A DNA stretch of 64,000 bases from Gemella sp. GL1 (GTDB lineage: Bacteria; Bacillota; Bacilli; Staphylococcales; Gemellaceae): the NCBI RefSeq assembly GCF_013415365.1, contig NZ_JACBYB010000009.1:103937-167936 (forward strand), read 5' to 3'. The first letter of the stretch is position 1. Every line of letters starts with the position of its first letter. Positions 36,579 through 45,690 of the stretch are shown piece by piece. The notes under the pieces are model-generated. The model did not search any database. It was not told where the DNA came from and saw only the letters and a list, made by a program, of their open reading frames with translations. The translations under genes were made by a program, and so were the position numbers.

Positions 36579-38378
36579 ATGTGTGGAATTGTAGGATTTA
36601 TAGGTAAAGATAATGGAGTAGAATTTCTAATTGATGGTTTAAACTCATTAGAATACCGTGGATATGACTCTTGTGGTATTGCAGGAATTGTTGATGAAAA
36701 AACTAAAGTCATAAAAACAGTTGGTCGTATCAAAAACTTAGAAGAATTAACTTCTGAAGATTTAGTATTTAATATCGGTATTGGTCATACTCGTTGGGCT
36801 ACTCACGGTGGTGTAAACAAAACTAACTCTCACCCTCACCAATCATTCAACGAAAGATTTACTTTAGTTCATAATGGAGTTATCGAAAACTTCTCTGAAT
36901 TAAAAGAAGAATTCCTTTCTGATAAAAAAATGATTTCTGAAACTGATACAGAAGTTGTAGTTCAATTAATAGAAGTATTTGCTAGAGAAGGATTATCAAC
37001 TAAAGAGGCATTTTTAAAAACAATTTCTAAATTACACGGTTCTTATGCCCTATGTTTAATCGACAGAGAAGATGCTGATACTTTATACGTTGCTAAAAAC
37101 AAGAGTCCATTATTAATAGGACTTGGGCAAAACTGTAACTATGTTGGATCTGATGCCTTAGCTATGATTAAATATACTAACAAATTTTTAGAAATTAATG
37201 ATGGTGAATTAGTAACAGTTAAAGCTGATTCAGTTTTAATCGAAGATAAAAATGGAGTGAAAATAGAACGTTCTCCTTTCACTCCAAACATTAAATACGG
37301 AGAAATCGACAAGGGTGTTTACGAGCACTACATGATTAAGGAGATTAACGAACAAGCATTTGCTATGCGTAATATTATCTCTGAATACTTTGACGGACAC
37401 GATGTTAAAATGGATCAAGAAATCATTGACGCTGTAAAAGAAGCTGACCGACTATATGTAATTGGATGTGGTACGTCTTACAATGCAGGACAAATGAGTA
37501 AAGAATACTTTGAAAAATGGGCTGGAATTCCAACTGAATTACACCTAGCTTCTGAGTTTGCTTATAACTTACCGTTACTATCTAAAAAACCAATGTTTAT
37601 CTTCCTATCACAATCAGGAGAAACAGCCGACTTACGTGCAGTTTTAACTAAACTACGTGAAGTTAACCCTACATACAAAGTCCTAGTATTAACTAATGTT
37701 GATGCTTCTACATTAAGTCGTGAGTCTGACTACACCCTATTATTACATGCAGGTGTTGAGATTGCAGTAGCTTCAACTAAGGCCTACACTTCTCAAATTG
37801 CAGTTCTTTCTATCTTGGCTTACCAAGTTGCTAAAGAATTAGGAAAAGCTCCTAACTTAGACTTGGAAAAAGAATTGTCAGTAGTAACTACAGCTATTGA
37901 ATCAATCTTAGATGACACTAAGGAAATTAAAGAATTAACAGACAAATTATTTACAGAAAGAAATGCCTTCTACATTGGACGTGGAGCTGACTACTACTCT
38001 TCATGTGAAGCTGCTCTTAAATTAAAAGAAGTTTCTTATATCCAAACAGAAGGTTTCGCTGGTGGAGAATTAAAACACGGAACTATCGCTCTTATCGAAG
38101 ATAATATTCCAGTTGTTGCCCTAATCACTAAATCAGAATTCGACCTAAGCACTCGTTCTAACGTGAGTGAAGTTGCTAGCCGCGGAGCTAAAACTTTAGT
38201 TATTACTTTAGAAAAATTAGCTAAAGAAGGGGACTATGCTATCCCTAATGTACACGAAACACTTGCTCCAATCGTAAGTATCGTGGTAACTCAACTATTC
38301 GCTTATTATGCAGCTTTAGGACGTGGATTAGATGTTGATAAACCACGTAACTTAGCTAAATCAGTAACAGTAGAATAA
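36579..38378 (+). CDS. glmS: Glutamine-fructose-6-phosphate aminotransferase
   Basis: Makes glucosamine 6-phosphate, the first step to UDP-GlcNAc. The 599 residues show the N-terminal glutaminase with catalytic Cys after the initiator Met (MCGIVGFIG), the GIGHTRWATHGG block, and two SIS isomerase domains (YVIGCGTSYNAGQMSKEYFE, FLSQSGETADLRAVL, ELKHGTIALIE). The C-terminus DKPRNLAKSVTVE is canonical. Confidence 0.98.
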   Translation: MCGIVGFIGKDNGVEFLIDGLNSLEYRGYDSCGIAGIVDEKTKVIKTVGRIKNLEELTSEDLVFNIGIGHTRWATHGGVNKTNSHPHQSFNERFTLVHNGVIENFSELKEEFLSDKKMISETDTEVVVQLIEVFAREGLSTKEAFLKTISKLHGSYALCLIDREDADTLYVAKNKSPLLIGLGQNCNYVGSDALAMIKYTNKFLEINDGELVTVKADSVLIEDKNGVKIERSPFTPNIKYGEIDKGVYEHYMIKEINEQAFAMRNIISEYFDGHDVKMDQEIIDAVKEADRLYVIGCGTSYNAGQMSKEYFEKWAGIPTELHLASEFAYNLPLLSKKPMFIFLSQSGETADLRAVLTKLREVNPTYKVLVLTNVDASTLSRESDYTLLLHAGVEIAVASTKAYTSQIAVLSILAYQVAKELGKAPNLDLEKELSVVTTAIESILDDTKEIKELTDKLFTERNAFYIGRGADYYSSCEAALKLKEVSYIQTEGFAGGELKHGTIALIEDNIPVVALITKSEFDLSTRSNVSEVASRGAKTLVITLEKLAKEGDYAIPNVHETLAPIVSIVVTQLFAYYAALGRGLDVDKPRNLAKSVTVE

Positions 38379-38383
38379 TATAT

Positions 38384-38422
38384 AAAAAGGGCTTCAAGTT
38401 AGTATACTTAAAGCTCTTTTTT
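38384..38422 (+). terminator. Terminator after glmS
   Basis: AAAGGGCTT-AAGT / ACTTAAAGCTCTTT hairpin with a T-run. Confidence 0.82.
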
Positions 38423-38445
38423 AGTTAGAATTTTTTATTTATTAA

Positions 38446-38482
38446 TTAAATGTATCCAAAATAAATTTTGGATACATTTAAT
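38446..38482. terminator. Terminator after mtlD
   Basis: Near-perfect TTAAATGTATCCAAAA palindrome just downstream of mtlD; the flanking T-rich run on the minus strand is interrupted. Confidence 0.75.
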
Positions 38483-38483
38483 T

Positions 38484-39629
38484 TTATAAGTTACTATACT
38501 CTTTTTCTACAATTGATAAAACTTTTTCATCACTTAAGTTTGATATTTCTATAAGTATCTCACTTATAGATTTACTTGCTAGTAATTTTTGCAATTCTAC
38601 AGATTGTTCATCTGTAGGATCATCAAATTTTAGAATATAGGCTAAGGTCTTAGCAAGATTTTCATAGCTTAAATCTAATCTTATGGCTTCTTTTATAGGT
38701 TTTACAAATCTCTCATTCTCTCCTAATTTACGAATTGGTGTACGGCAAATGCGGGCTAATTCATCGACTATTAATTTATTTTCAAAGCGCTTAATAGTTT
38801 TCTCTCTATAGCCGTCCATATCTTCCCTAGCAAATCCCCATTTGGCAATTAAAATTTCAGATGTTTCCTCTAAAACTTTAATAAAGTGTTGCCTAACTTG
38901 CGAATCAATAGCTCCCTCCGATACATAGACTAAACCTTTTTCCTTAGCAAAGTAAGATAAGGCTGCATGTCCTGTATTTACAGTAAATAATTTTCTCTCG
39001 ATAAAAGGATTCAAATCTTTTACATAATGCACATCTGCAATAGCTTTATTGGCTTCTACTTTTAGACCATCTTCTTCAACAACCCACTCACAGAACTTCT
39101 CCACTTCTACCAGCAATATGTCCTCATGCTTTTGTGCAGGAACAATTCTATCTACTGCAGAGTTAGGGAAGCCTACATACTTGTCTACAAATACTTGTTC
39201 CTCTTTACTCAGATGCTTAAAAATTTCTCCTTTTAAGAAAGTAGTCCCCTCAATCATATTTTCACAAGCTATGATATCTAAGAAATTTGTATTATTGTCA
39301 GCTAGCTTTTTAGAAAGTCCTGCCGCTATATCTTTGGCAATTATTGGTAATACATTAGGCCCTATTGATGTTGTGATTAAGTCAACTTGTCCAATCCTTG
39401 CATACAATTCTTCTTTTTCACTAAGGATATTTAATCCATCAAAATTACTGATAGTAAGTTCCTCTATAGTATTATCTAAAACCTTTATTGTATAAGTATT
39501 CCTAGTTTTTAAGGCATTTACTAAGTCTTCATTTATATCGACAAAAGTTACCTCATAGCCCGACTTATTAAGTAAAGAAGCTATAAATCCACGCCCTATA
39601 TTACCTGCTCCAAAATGTAAATTTTTCAT
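38484..39629 (-). CDS. mtlD: Mannitol-1-phosphate 5-dehydrogenase
   Basis: Oxidises mannitol 1-phosphate to fructose 6-phosphate with NAD. The 381 residues carry the nucleotide fold at the N-terminus (MKNLHFGAGNIGRGFIASLL), the catalytic-region block NTGHAALSYFAKEKG and the polyol dehydrogenase C-terminal domain. Last gene of the mtlR-mtlF-mtlD unit, 17 nt after mtlF. Confidence 0.97.
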   Translation of the reverse strand: MKNLHFGAGNIGRGFIASLLNKSGYEVTFVDINEDLVNALKTRNTYTIKVLDNTIEELTISNFDGLNILSEKEELYARIGQVDLITTSIGPNVLPIIAKDIAAGLSKKLADNNTNFLDIIACENMIEGTTFLKGEIFKHLSKEEQVFVDKYVGFPNSAVDRIVPAQKHEDILLVEVEKFCEWVVEEDGLKVEANKAIADVHYVKDLNPFIERKLFTVNTGHAALSYFAKEKGLVYVSEGAIDSQVRQHFIKVLEETSEILIAKWGFAREDMDGYREKTIKRFENKLIVDELARICRTPIRKLGENERFVKPIKEAIRLDLSYENLAKTLAYILKFDDPTDEQSVELQKLLASKSISEILIEISNLSDEKVLSIVEKEYSNL

Positions 39630-39646
39630 AATTCTTCTCCTCTTTA

Positions 39647-40087
39647 TTACTCGACTGATAATAAGTTTATAATTTCTTCTTCTGATTTAGCTTGGTGCAA
39701 CTTAACCACATTTTCTTGTTCTGAACAAAAGATTGCAATCTTAGATAATAAATCTAGGTGTTCCCCATCTTTTCCAGCAATACCGAATACGATAAATACT
39801 AACTTGTCTTCCTCTTCTCCCTCTTTAGCAAATGATACCCCAGCAGGAATTTGTAAAACTGAAATACCTGTATTTTTTATTGATTTTTTAGCATCATCAG
39901 TTCCATGAGGAATTGCGATAAAATTACCCATATAAGTCGATACTATCTCTTCTCTCTCCAGCATTGCATCTACATACTCAGGCTCCACATAACCAGCTTC
40001 TACTAGTAGTTTTCCTGCTGCTTTAATAGCTTCTTCCTTATTTGAAAATTCTTGTCCCAATCTTATATCCGTCTTTTTTAATAACAT
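39647..40087 (-). CDS. mtlF: PTS mannitol-specific EIIA
   Basis: Accepts phosphate from HPr and passes it to the EIIB domain of MtlA. The 146 residues show the phosphorylation site GNFIAIPHGTDDAKKSI (His near 61) and the mannitol/fructose-type EIIA fold. It lies 20 nt downstream of mtlR. Confidence 0.96.
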   Translation of the reverse strand: MLLKKTDIRLGQEFSNKEEAIKAAGKLLVEAGYVEPEYVDAMLEREEIVSTYMGNFIAIPHGTDDAKKSIKNTGISVLQIPAGVSFAKEGEEEDKLVFIVFGIAGKDGEHLDLLSKIAIFCSEQENVVKLHQAKSEEEIINLLSVE

Positions 40088-40107
40088 TTTATTTCTCCTA
40101 TCCTTTA

Positions 40108-42063
40108 TTAATTTTCTAATTTATATTTTGTTAAAATAAGTTCTATTTTTGTCTTAATATAGTCTATATCCCTACTATCTAATATTTTTCTAAATATCTC
40201 ATCTGATAATATTGCTATACTTATCTGACCTAGCAAATCTGTATATTCTTGAATATTAGGGCTAAGCATTATAAAAATTTGCTTTATTTTCTCCTCATGA
40301 CCCAAAGAATTCTCCATTATCAATTCTCGATCAAGCCCAACTATTTTTATAAAAGGTGTCTTGAGAGAATTATCTAAAGTATGGAATAAGGCTATTCCTG
40401 TATTGGGTATTACTATAGATGATTTTTCATGCCTTTCTATAAGGTTCTTTACTAGGTAATCTTCCCTATTTAAGGCTAATTGACTAGCTAAAAAAGCAGC
40501 TAAATCACTTACTCCCCTGTCCCAAGCACTAAAATTTATATTATTTAAAATATTATCAATATGATTACTAACTTCAGACCTATCCTGCCTTTTATATTCT
40601 AACTTTTTAAATGTTCTAGTAGCCAAGATTTTTTCTTTTATTCTAGTAGTATCTTCTTCCCTTAATATGGTAGGGATTAAAATATAGTCTATATCAGCAT
40701 CTAGCCTTATTGTAGAAAGTACAATATCGTAATCCTTGGCTAAATCTTGTCTAAGTCTAGCTGGATTTGAATATTCTATATTTTTAATCTCAGGTATATT
40801 CTTCCTTATCAAACTACCTAAAATTTTTGATGAACCTATACCTGCCGAACAAACAACTAATGCTCTTACAAAGTTTTCCCTGTATATCTGTTCATAAGAT
40901 GATGCAAAATGAATTACTATATAAGATAACTCTGTCGCTGAAAAGTCTATATCATCAAATATTTCAAGAATCACAGATTTTATAACCAAGTAAAGTTCAT
41001 TATAATTTTTCAGTACAAATTCTTGTAATTCATTATTCCTCTCAACCAATTTTAATTGATATCTCTTTATAGCTGATTCTATATGGGGAATTAAACCAAC
41101 AGCAAGATTAGTATCCTTTTTGAAATCAATATGCGATTTAGCAGATACAGCACTAATCAATCTATTAACCTTGTAGATTAAGGTATAAGAATACTTATCA
41201 TTAAAATAAGTTACCTGCTCTATAAGTTTACAAGTTTTTAAAATTTTAGCAATATAGGCCACAAAAGAGTCTTTCTTATCTAAGTCTTTATAGCTATCAA
41301 TTATATTCACCAATTTTAAAATATTAGACTCATCACTTTTACTAATATACTCATTAACTTCTTCGTCAATACCCACCAGATTTAGGCCTACTTGTATAGC
41401 TATTAACAACTTTTTAATACTAGAATCTGTATAGATTCTAAAAATTTCTAAATCTCTATTTTCTAAAAATATAGATCTTAATAGCTTTAAATCTAAGAAT
41501 TTGAAAAATGGATTACTTGAATAATCTCCCAGATTATTTAAGGTGTAGAAAAATTCATCATCAGCTATTTCATTATTCAAAATAGAAATCAGTAGTATCC
41601 TCTTATTTTCTAAACTACCAACAAGAGATATACCCTGGCCTTTTTTCTTAATCAACTCTAAGTGATAGTCTGTGAGTATTTTTTCAATTGAATTTACAGC
41701 ATTGACCACCGTATTATAGGCTATATATAATTTCTCTGAAATTTCCTTAATAGATGTTTCCTGCTCCAAGACTAGATTGGCTAAAATTAAGTTTATCCTA
41801 TTATCCTGTGAATAAGCTAACTTCATACTAGTATCTAAAAGAGATGTATCAATTTCTTCTATATTTCCCTCTAATCTATACCTAGATTTATTTTTTACTA
41901 GTTTTACTCCGCTATCTCTTAAACTTTCATCTAAAGACTTCATTTCCCTATACAGAGTTCGCTCTTTTATCTTGGTTAAAATAGCAATTTCTTTTATAGA
42001 CAATTCTTCCTTATTTCTTAGTAAAGTATTTAGAATTATTTTTTCTTTTTCTGTTAATATCAA
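40108..42063 (-). CDS. mtlR: Mannitol operon activator MtlR
   Basis: 651 residues with the MtlR/DeoR-BglG layout: N-terminal helix-turn-helix domains (SIKEIAILTKIKERTLYREMKSL, then ISEKLYIAYNTVVNAVNSIEKIL), two PRDs (about 190-400, including ELSYIVIHFASSYEQIYREN), an EIIB-like domain with Cys in LVVCSAGIGSSKILGSL, and a C-terminal EIIA-like domain with IPNTGIALFHT. PTS phosphorylation of these domains should set its activity. It has its own promoter and upstream operator. Confidence 0.95.
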   Translation of the reverse strand: MILTEKEKIILNTLLRNKEELSIKEIAILTKIKERTLYREMKSLDESLRDSGVKLVKNKSRYRLEGNIEEIDTSLLDTSMKLAYSQDNRINLILANLVLEQETSIKEISEKLYIAYNTVVNAVNSIEKILTDYHLELIKKKGQGISLVGSLENKRILLISILNNEIADDEFFYTLNNLGDYSSNPFFKFLDLKLLRSIFLENRDLEIFRIYTDSSIKKLLIAIQVGLNLVGIDEEVNEYISKSDESNILKLVNIIDSYKDLDKKDSFVAYIAKILKTCKLIEQVTYFNDKYSYTLIYKVNRLISAVSAKSHIDFKKDTNLAVGLIPHIESAIKRYQLKLVERNNELQEFVLKNYNELYLVIKSVILEIFDDIDFSATELSYIVIHFASSYEQIYRENFVRALVVCSAGIGSSKILGSLIRKNIPEIKNIEYSNPARLRQDLAKDYDIVLSTIRLDADIDYILIPTILREEDTTRIKEKILATRTFKKLEYKRQDRSEVSNHIDNILNNINFSAWDRGVSDLAAFLASQLALNREDYLVKNLIERHEKSSIVIPNTGIALFHTLDNSLKTPFIKIVGLDRELIMENSLGHEEKIKQIFIMLSPNIQEYTDLLGQISIAILSDEIFRKILDSRDIDYIKTKIELILTKYKLEN

Positions 42064-42103
42064 TATATTCCTCCCTTCCTTCCGATAATTTCCATATATA
42101 CTT

Positions 42104-42164
42104 ATTATAAGTCCGCTTACAGCTTTCTTACAATATCAAATATGACAAATAAAATTTTGCCAAA
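42104..42164 (-). promoter_or_regulatory. mtlR promoter with MtlR operator
   Basis: Minus strand TTGTAA (42128-42133), 18 nt, TATAAT (42104-42109). Directly upstream (42129-42164) lies a 36-bp block nearly identical to the one before mtlA, with TTTGGCAAAA, TTTGTCATA and TTGATATTGTA in order. The position against the -35 box fits an activator site. Confidence 0.85.
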
Positions 42165-42251
42165 AAAAGGTTGTGATAAAAAGTTTTTACTAAGCCTTTA
42201 TCTACTTAAGTCTATTCTAACATATTTTTAAAAAATCCTATATTAGACAAT

Positions 42252-42280
42252 AAAAAAGACAGCCCCTAGGCTGCCTTTAA
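42252..42280 (-). terminator. Terminator after mtlA
   Basis: AAAGGCAGCC / GGCTGTCTTT hairpin followed by Ts, separating mtlA from mtlRFD. Confidence 0.9.
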
Positions 42281-43696
42281 TTATTTTATATCTTTCAATT
42301 TTGAAATTACTTCATCATAGCGTGGACTTGATAAGAAGTTATCCACCGATACATGGATAGCCAATTTATTCATTTCCTTAGCTCTTGGCGTCAACTCATT
42401 TTGAGTAATAATAAGTGCTTTTTCATCATCAACTAGGTTTCTTACCGCCGTGTTAGATACAGGCAAGTCTAAGCCCGCCTTTTTAACCTTATCACGTAAG
42501 ATTGAAGCACCCATTGCCGATGATCCCATTCCTGCATCACAAGCAAAAATTATTTTTTCTACTTGTTTATAAGAAATTGTTTTTTCAGCAGAGTCTGCTA
42601 ACACTTGTCCTTTAGATTCAGCTTTCATTCCTGACATTTGTGCCTGTGCTGCTGCCAAATCACCTGTCGAATTCTTGTCAGTTTTTAAAATAATTGAAGC
42701 AATAACAAATGTTACCACAGCTGCAACTAAGACCCCTGCAATTACTCCAAAATAAGAATCTCTAGCTGTCATACCTAATATGGCAATAATTGATCCCGGT
42801 GATGCAGGAGATACCAACCCTGCTTGGAAGAATTGAAGAGTAGCTGTACCTGATACCCCTCCAGCAATTGCAGCAAAAATCAATGCCGGTTTCATTAGGA
42901 TATAAGGGAAATAAATTTCATGAATCCCTCCGATAAAATGAATAACTGAAGCACCATATGCTGAAGATTTAGAAGCACCTTTTCCAAACAGCATGTAAGC
43001 TAATAAAATCCCAAGACCTACCCCAGGGTTGGCCTCTAGTAAAAATAGAATAGATTTCCCTGATTCTTGTGCTGCTTGGGTCCCTAAAGGAGTTAAAATT
43101 CCATGGTTAATAGCATTATTTAAAAATAGAATCTTAGCCGGTTCAATAAAAATATTAGCAAGTGGAATTAATCCTGAACTAACAATTGCTCCTACTCCTG
43201 CTGCCAAGGTATCATTCAGAGCCTTAACTACTGGACCTACTGCATAGTATCCTAGTATGGCTAGGAAGAATCCATAGAATCCCGAAGAAAAATTATTCAC
43301 TAACATTTCAAATCCAGTTTTAACTTTTGGTTGAACTGCTTGATCAAACTTCTTCAACAATATTGCAGCTAAAGGCCCCATAACCATTGCTCCTAAGAAC
43401 ATAATTGCCTCTGTCCCAACAATAACTCCCATTGTAGCAATTGCTGCAACAACTCCTCCACGTTGTTTGTGGATATTATATCCTGCTGTATATGCAATTA
43501 ATAGAGGTAATAAATACTGAATCATGGGTCCTACTAATTTTGCTAGTGACTCATTTGGTATCCAACCTTTTGGAATAAATAAGGCTGTTATTAATCCCCA
43601 TGCGATAAAAGCACCAATATTAGGCATTACCATTCCAGATAGTGCCGTTCCAACTTTTTGGACAAGCACTTTAAAATTATTTGTCTTTTGGCTCAT
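42281..43696 (-). CDS. mtlA: PTS mannitol-specific EIICB
   Basis: 471 residues: a membrane EIIC domain (about 15-345, with VQKVGTALSGMVMPNIGAFIAWG and FIGGIHEIYFPYILMKPALIFA) and a C-terminal EIIB domain with phosphorylated Cys in KIIFACDAGMGSSAMGASIL. No EIIA domain; this is supplied by mtlF. Imports mannitol as mannitol 1-phosphate. Monocistronic by its terminator. Confidence 0.97.
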   Translation of the reverse strand: MSQKTNNFKVLVQKVGTALSGMVMPNIGAFIAWGLITALFIPKGWIPNESLAKLVGPMIQYLLPLLIAYTAGYNIHKQRGGVVAAIATMGVIVGTEAIMFLGAMVMGPLAAILLKKFDQAVQPKVKTGFEMLVNNFSSGFYGFFLAILGYYAVGPVVKALNDTLAAGVGAIVSSGLIPLANIFIEPAKILFLNNAINHGILTPLGTQAAQESGKSILFLLEANPGVGLGILLAYMLFGKGASKSSAYGASVIHFIGGIHEIYFPYILMKPALIFAAIAGGVSGTATLQFFQAGLVSPASPGSIIAILGMTARDSYFGVIAGVLVAAVVTFVIASIILKTDKNSTGDLAAAQAQMSGMKAESKGQVLADSAEKTISYKQVEKIIFACDAGMGSSAMGASILRDKVKKAGLDLPVSNTAVRNLVDDEKALIITQNELTPRAKEMNKLAIHVSVDNFLSSPRYDEVISKLKDIK

Positions 43697-43736
43697 AATT
43701 TTATCTCCTTTAAATATTTGTTTTTCTTATGGCTTT

Positions 43737-43796
43737 ATTATAATTCAGAAAAAAACTCTATACAATATCAAGTATGACAAATTAATTTTTGCCAAA
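43737..43796 (-). promoter_or_regulatory. mtlA promoter with MtlR operator
   Basis: Minus strand TTGTAT (43760-43765), 17 nt, TATAAT (43737-43742). The 36-bp operator block (43761-43796) matches the block before mtlR in 31 or so positions. The IS200/IS605 right end stops about 10 bp upstream of this operator. Confidence 0.88.
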
Positions 43797-43805
43797 TATA
43801 TGTTA

Positions 43806-43934
43806 TTGAACCTCCCACGACTAAAGTCGTAGGATTCTTGGGTAATGTGCTGACTTAATGACTAGCTGACTAATCAACAGCGGTTACACAAGTTTACCAA
43901 GCTATCCCCGTAGTTCCTACGGTTCATATTATTT
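43806..43934 (-). ncRNA. Probable TnpB guide (omega/re) RNA scaffold
   Basis: The 3' end of tnpB plus the right end of the element form the scaffold in characterised TnpB systems. Here the segment holds a CCGTAGGAACTACGG hairpin next to the tnpB stop and the terminal ACGAC/GTCGT hairpin. The guide would be the host DNA immediately past 43806 on the minus strand, which is the DNA bordering the mtlA operator. Confidence 0.6.
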
Positions 43935-45065
43935 TTAAACTAGACGTAGGCCTTCATGTAGAATATTGATACTTGCATTGATGTCTCTATCATGATGAGA
44001 ACCACAAGAAGGACATACCCACTCTCTAATAGATAATGGTTTCTTTCCAGAAGTATGACCGCAATCTGAACAGATTTGAGATGAAGCATACCAACGACTG
44101 ATTTTTGATAGTGTTTTGCCATACCATTCAGCCTTATATTCTAGCATTCTCACAAATTCAGACCAAGAGACATCTCCAATAGCTCTAGCTAGCTTGTGAT
44201 TTTTCATAAGATTTTTACTCGATAAGTCCTCAATACAGATAATATCGTGGTTTTTGATAATCTCTGTACTTAACTTACTATGAAAATCTCTACGCTTGTT
44301 AGCTATCTTTTCATGGATTTTAGCTACCTTAATACGTTGTTTCTGATAGTTCATACTTTCTGATAACTTCTTACTAGATTTTTTAGCGACTAAGGCACGC
44401 CGAGATAGAATTTTCTGCTCTCTAGCCAGTCTCTTGGAAAGATTTTTGAGAAACTTCTCGTTTCCAATCTTTTCTCCAGTTGATAGAATGGCAAAATCAG
44501 ATAGCCCAAGGTCAATTCCCACATTCTCTCCTGTTTTTGGCAAGGGATAGATTTCTTTCTCAACCAACAAGGAAACGAAGTATTTACCTGTTATCGTCTT
44601 ACGAATAGTCGCATTGAGAATACGCCCATCATGATTTTGGCTATTTTTGATTTTGATGAAACCAAGTTTAGGGAGTTTGATTTTCTTGTCTTGTATCTCA
44701 ATACTATTATTGATATTTTTGGTAGTGTAGGATTGTACTGGATTAGACTTGCTTTTGAAACGTGGACGCTGATTTTGTTTTTTAAAAAAACGATCAAAAC
44801 TATCAGCTAGATTTCTAAGGGAAGATTGAAGTGCAATACTGTCAACTTCTTTCAACCAAGCTGTTTCCTCTGATTTTTTCATCTTTGGAAGTTCAGCTGA
44901 ACACTTGTTGTAAGTCAGTCCCTTACCAGTTGTCTCATAGCTGACATTCCACTTATCCAAGAAGTGATTGAATACGAAACGAGAACAACCTATCGTTTTC
45001 GCAATCAGTATCTCTTGCTCATTTGTTGGGTAGATACGATATTTATAGGCTTTGTGCCGTAACAT
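43935..45065 (-). CDS. tnpB: RNA-guided endonuclease TnpB
   Basis: 376 residues, full length. The RuvC residues are all present: Asp in [13 protein letters not shown] (about 185), Glu in [12 protein letters not shown] (about 273) and Asp in [12 protein letters not shown] (about 358). The zinc finger has [13 protein letters not shown] and [11 protein letters not shown]. The N-terminal domain starts [17 protein letters not shown]. TnpB cuts DNA under guidance of an element-derived RNA and helps keep the element after excision. It should be active by sequence. Confidence 0.95.
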   Translation of the reverse strand: MLRHKAYKYRIYPTNEQEILIAKTIGCSRFVFNHFLDKWNVSYETTGKGLTYNKCSAELPKMKKSEETAWLKEVDSIALQSSLRNLADSFDRFFKKQNQRPRFKSKSNPVQSYTTKNINNSIEIQDKKIKLPKLGFIKIKNSQNHDGRILNATIRKTITGKYFVSLLVEKEIYPLPKTGENVGIDLGLSDFAILSTGEKIGNEKFLKNLSKRLAREQKILSRRALVAKKSSKKLSESMNYQKQRIKVAKIHEKIANKRRDFHSKLSTEIIKNHDIICIEDLSSKNLMKNHKLARAIGDVSWSEFVRMLEYKAEWYGKTLSKISRWYASSQICSDCGHTSGKKPLSIREWVCPSCGSHHDRDINASINILHEGLRLV

Positions 45066-45074
45066 ACTCTCACC

Positions 45075-45497
45075 TCATTTCTGTTTTTGATTTTGAATGT
45101 ATCGCCTAATCTGCTCTTCTGTATTCTCGCTAACTGTAGCGACAAAGTAAGATGGATTCCACAAATGTCCTCCCCACAGTCGTTTTTTCAACTCTGGATG
45201 TTGTTTGAATAATGATCGTGCAGATACTCCTTTTAATGCTTTCACAACATCTGGAATATAGTGTTGTGGTTTACAGTCTATTAGGAGATGAATATGGTCT
45301 TTATCGCTTTCCATTTCTAGGATAGTGATTTTCTTATCTTCTGCAATTTTTCTTAGTAGTACTTGTAAGTCTTCGTCAATCTGTCCGCAGAGCAACTTGT
45401 GACGATACTTAACACACCAAACAATGTGATATTGAATACTGTAGACGTAACCACGTCCATGATGAACTTCTGCCATACGAAAACACCTCGCTGTCAT
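45075..45497 (-). CDS. tnpA: IS200/IS605 TnpA transposase (Y1 HUH)
   Basis: 140 residues. The HUH motif (KDHIHLLIDC) and the catalytic Tyr region (EEQIRRYIQNQ) are intact, with YSIQYHIVWCVKYRHKLL at the start and LWGGHLWNPSYFVATV before the Tyr helix. It excises and inserts the element as single strands. tnpB follows 9 nt downstream. Confidence 0.96.
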   Translation of the reverse strand: MTARCFRMAEVHHGRGYVYSIQYHIVWCVKYRHKLLCGQIDEDLQVLLRKIAEDKKITILEMESDKDHIHLLIDCKPQHYIPDVVKALKGVSARSLFKQHPELKKRLWGGHLWNPSYFVATVSENTEEQIRRYIQNQKQK

Positions 45498-45565
45498 TCT
45501 AACATATGTATCTCTACAAAGTCAAACACAGCAAGGTATTTTAAGGTTATTTAGTTCTTATTCGT

Positions 45566-45645
45566 CAGTTGTTTACCTAGCTAAAGCTAGCTCACAACTG
45601 ACTCCGATTCATCCCACAATTGAAATCATGGGTGTTCTCGGCTAT
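45566..45645 (-). repeat. Left-end structures of the IS element
   Basis: A strong hairpin (CAGTTGT / ACAACTG with CTAGCTAAAGCTAG inside, 45566-45600) and, closer to the tip, CCCATGAT / ATTGTGGG (45613-45633) with loop TTCA on the minus strand. Such hairpins are read by TnpA. Confidence 0.75.
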
Positions 45646-45650
45646 CTCAT

Positions 45651-45688
45651 AAAAAAAACCCAAGACAATATGTCTTAGGGATTTTTCT
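45651..45688 (-). terminator. Terminator after nox
   Basis: CCCTAAGACA / TGTCTTGGG hairpin followed by eight Ts on the minus strand; the IS element begins at the end of the T-run. Confidence 0.9.
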
Positions 45689-45690
45689 AA

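Larger units (their letters stand above)
43806..45648 (-). mobile_element. Complete IS200/IS605-family element
   Basis: tnpA and tnpB are both intact and co-oriented, with subterminal hairpins at both ends instead of inverted repeats. The right end (43806-43835) has an ACGACTAAAGTCGT hairpin and ends TTCAA on the minus strand, as in IS608. The left end has an 8-bp imperfect hairpin (45613-45633, paired arms with G-T pairs) and a larger one at 45566-45600. The exact left cut is uncertain; it lies against the T-tract of the nox terminator. Confidence 0.88.
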
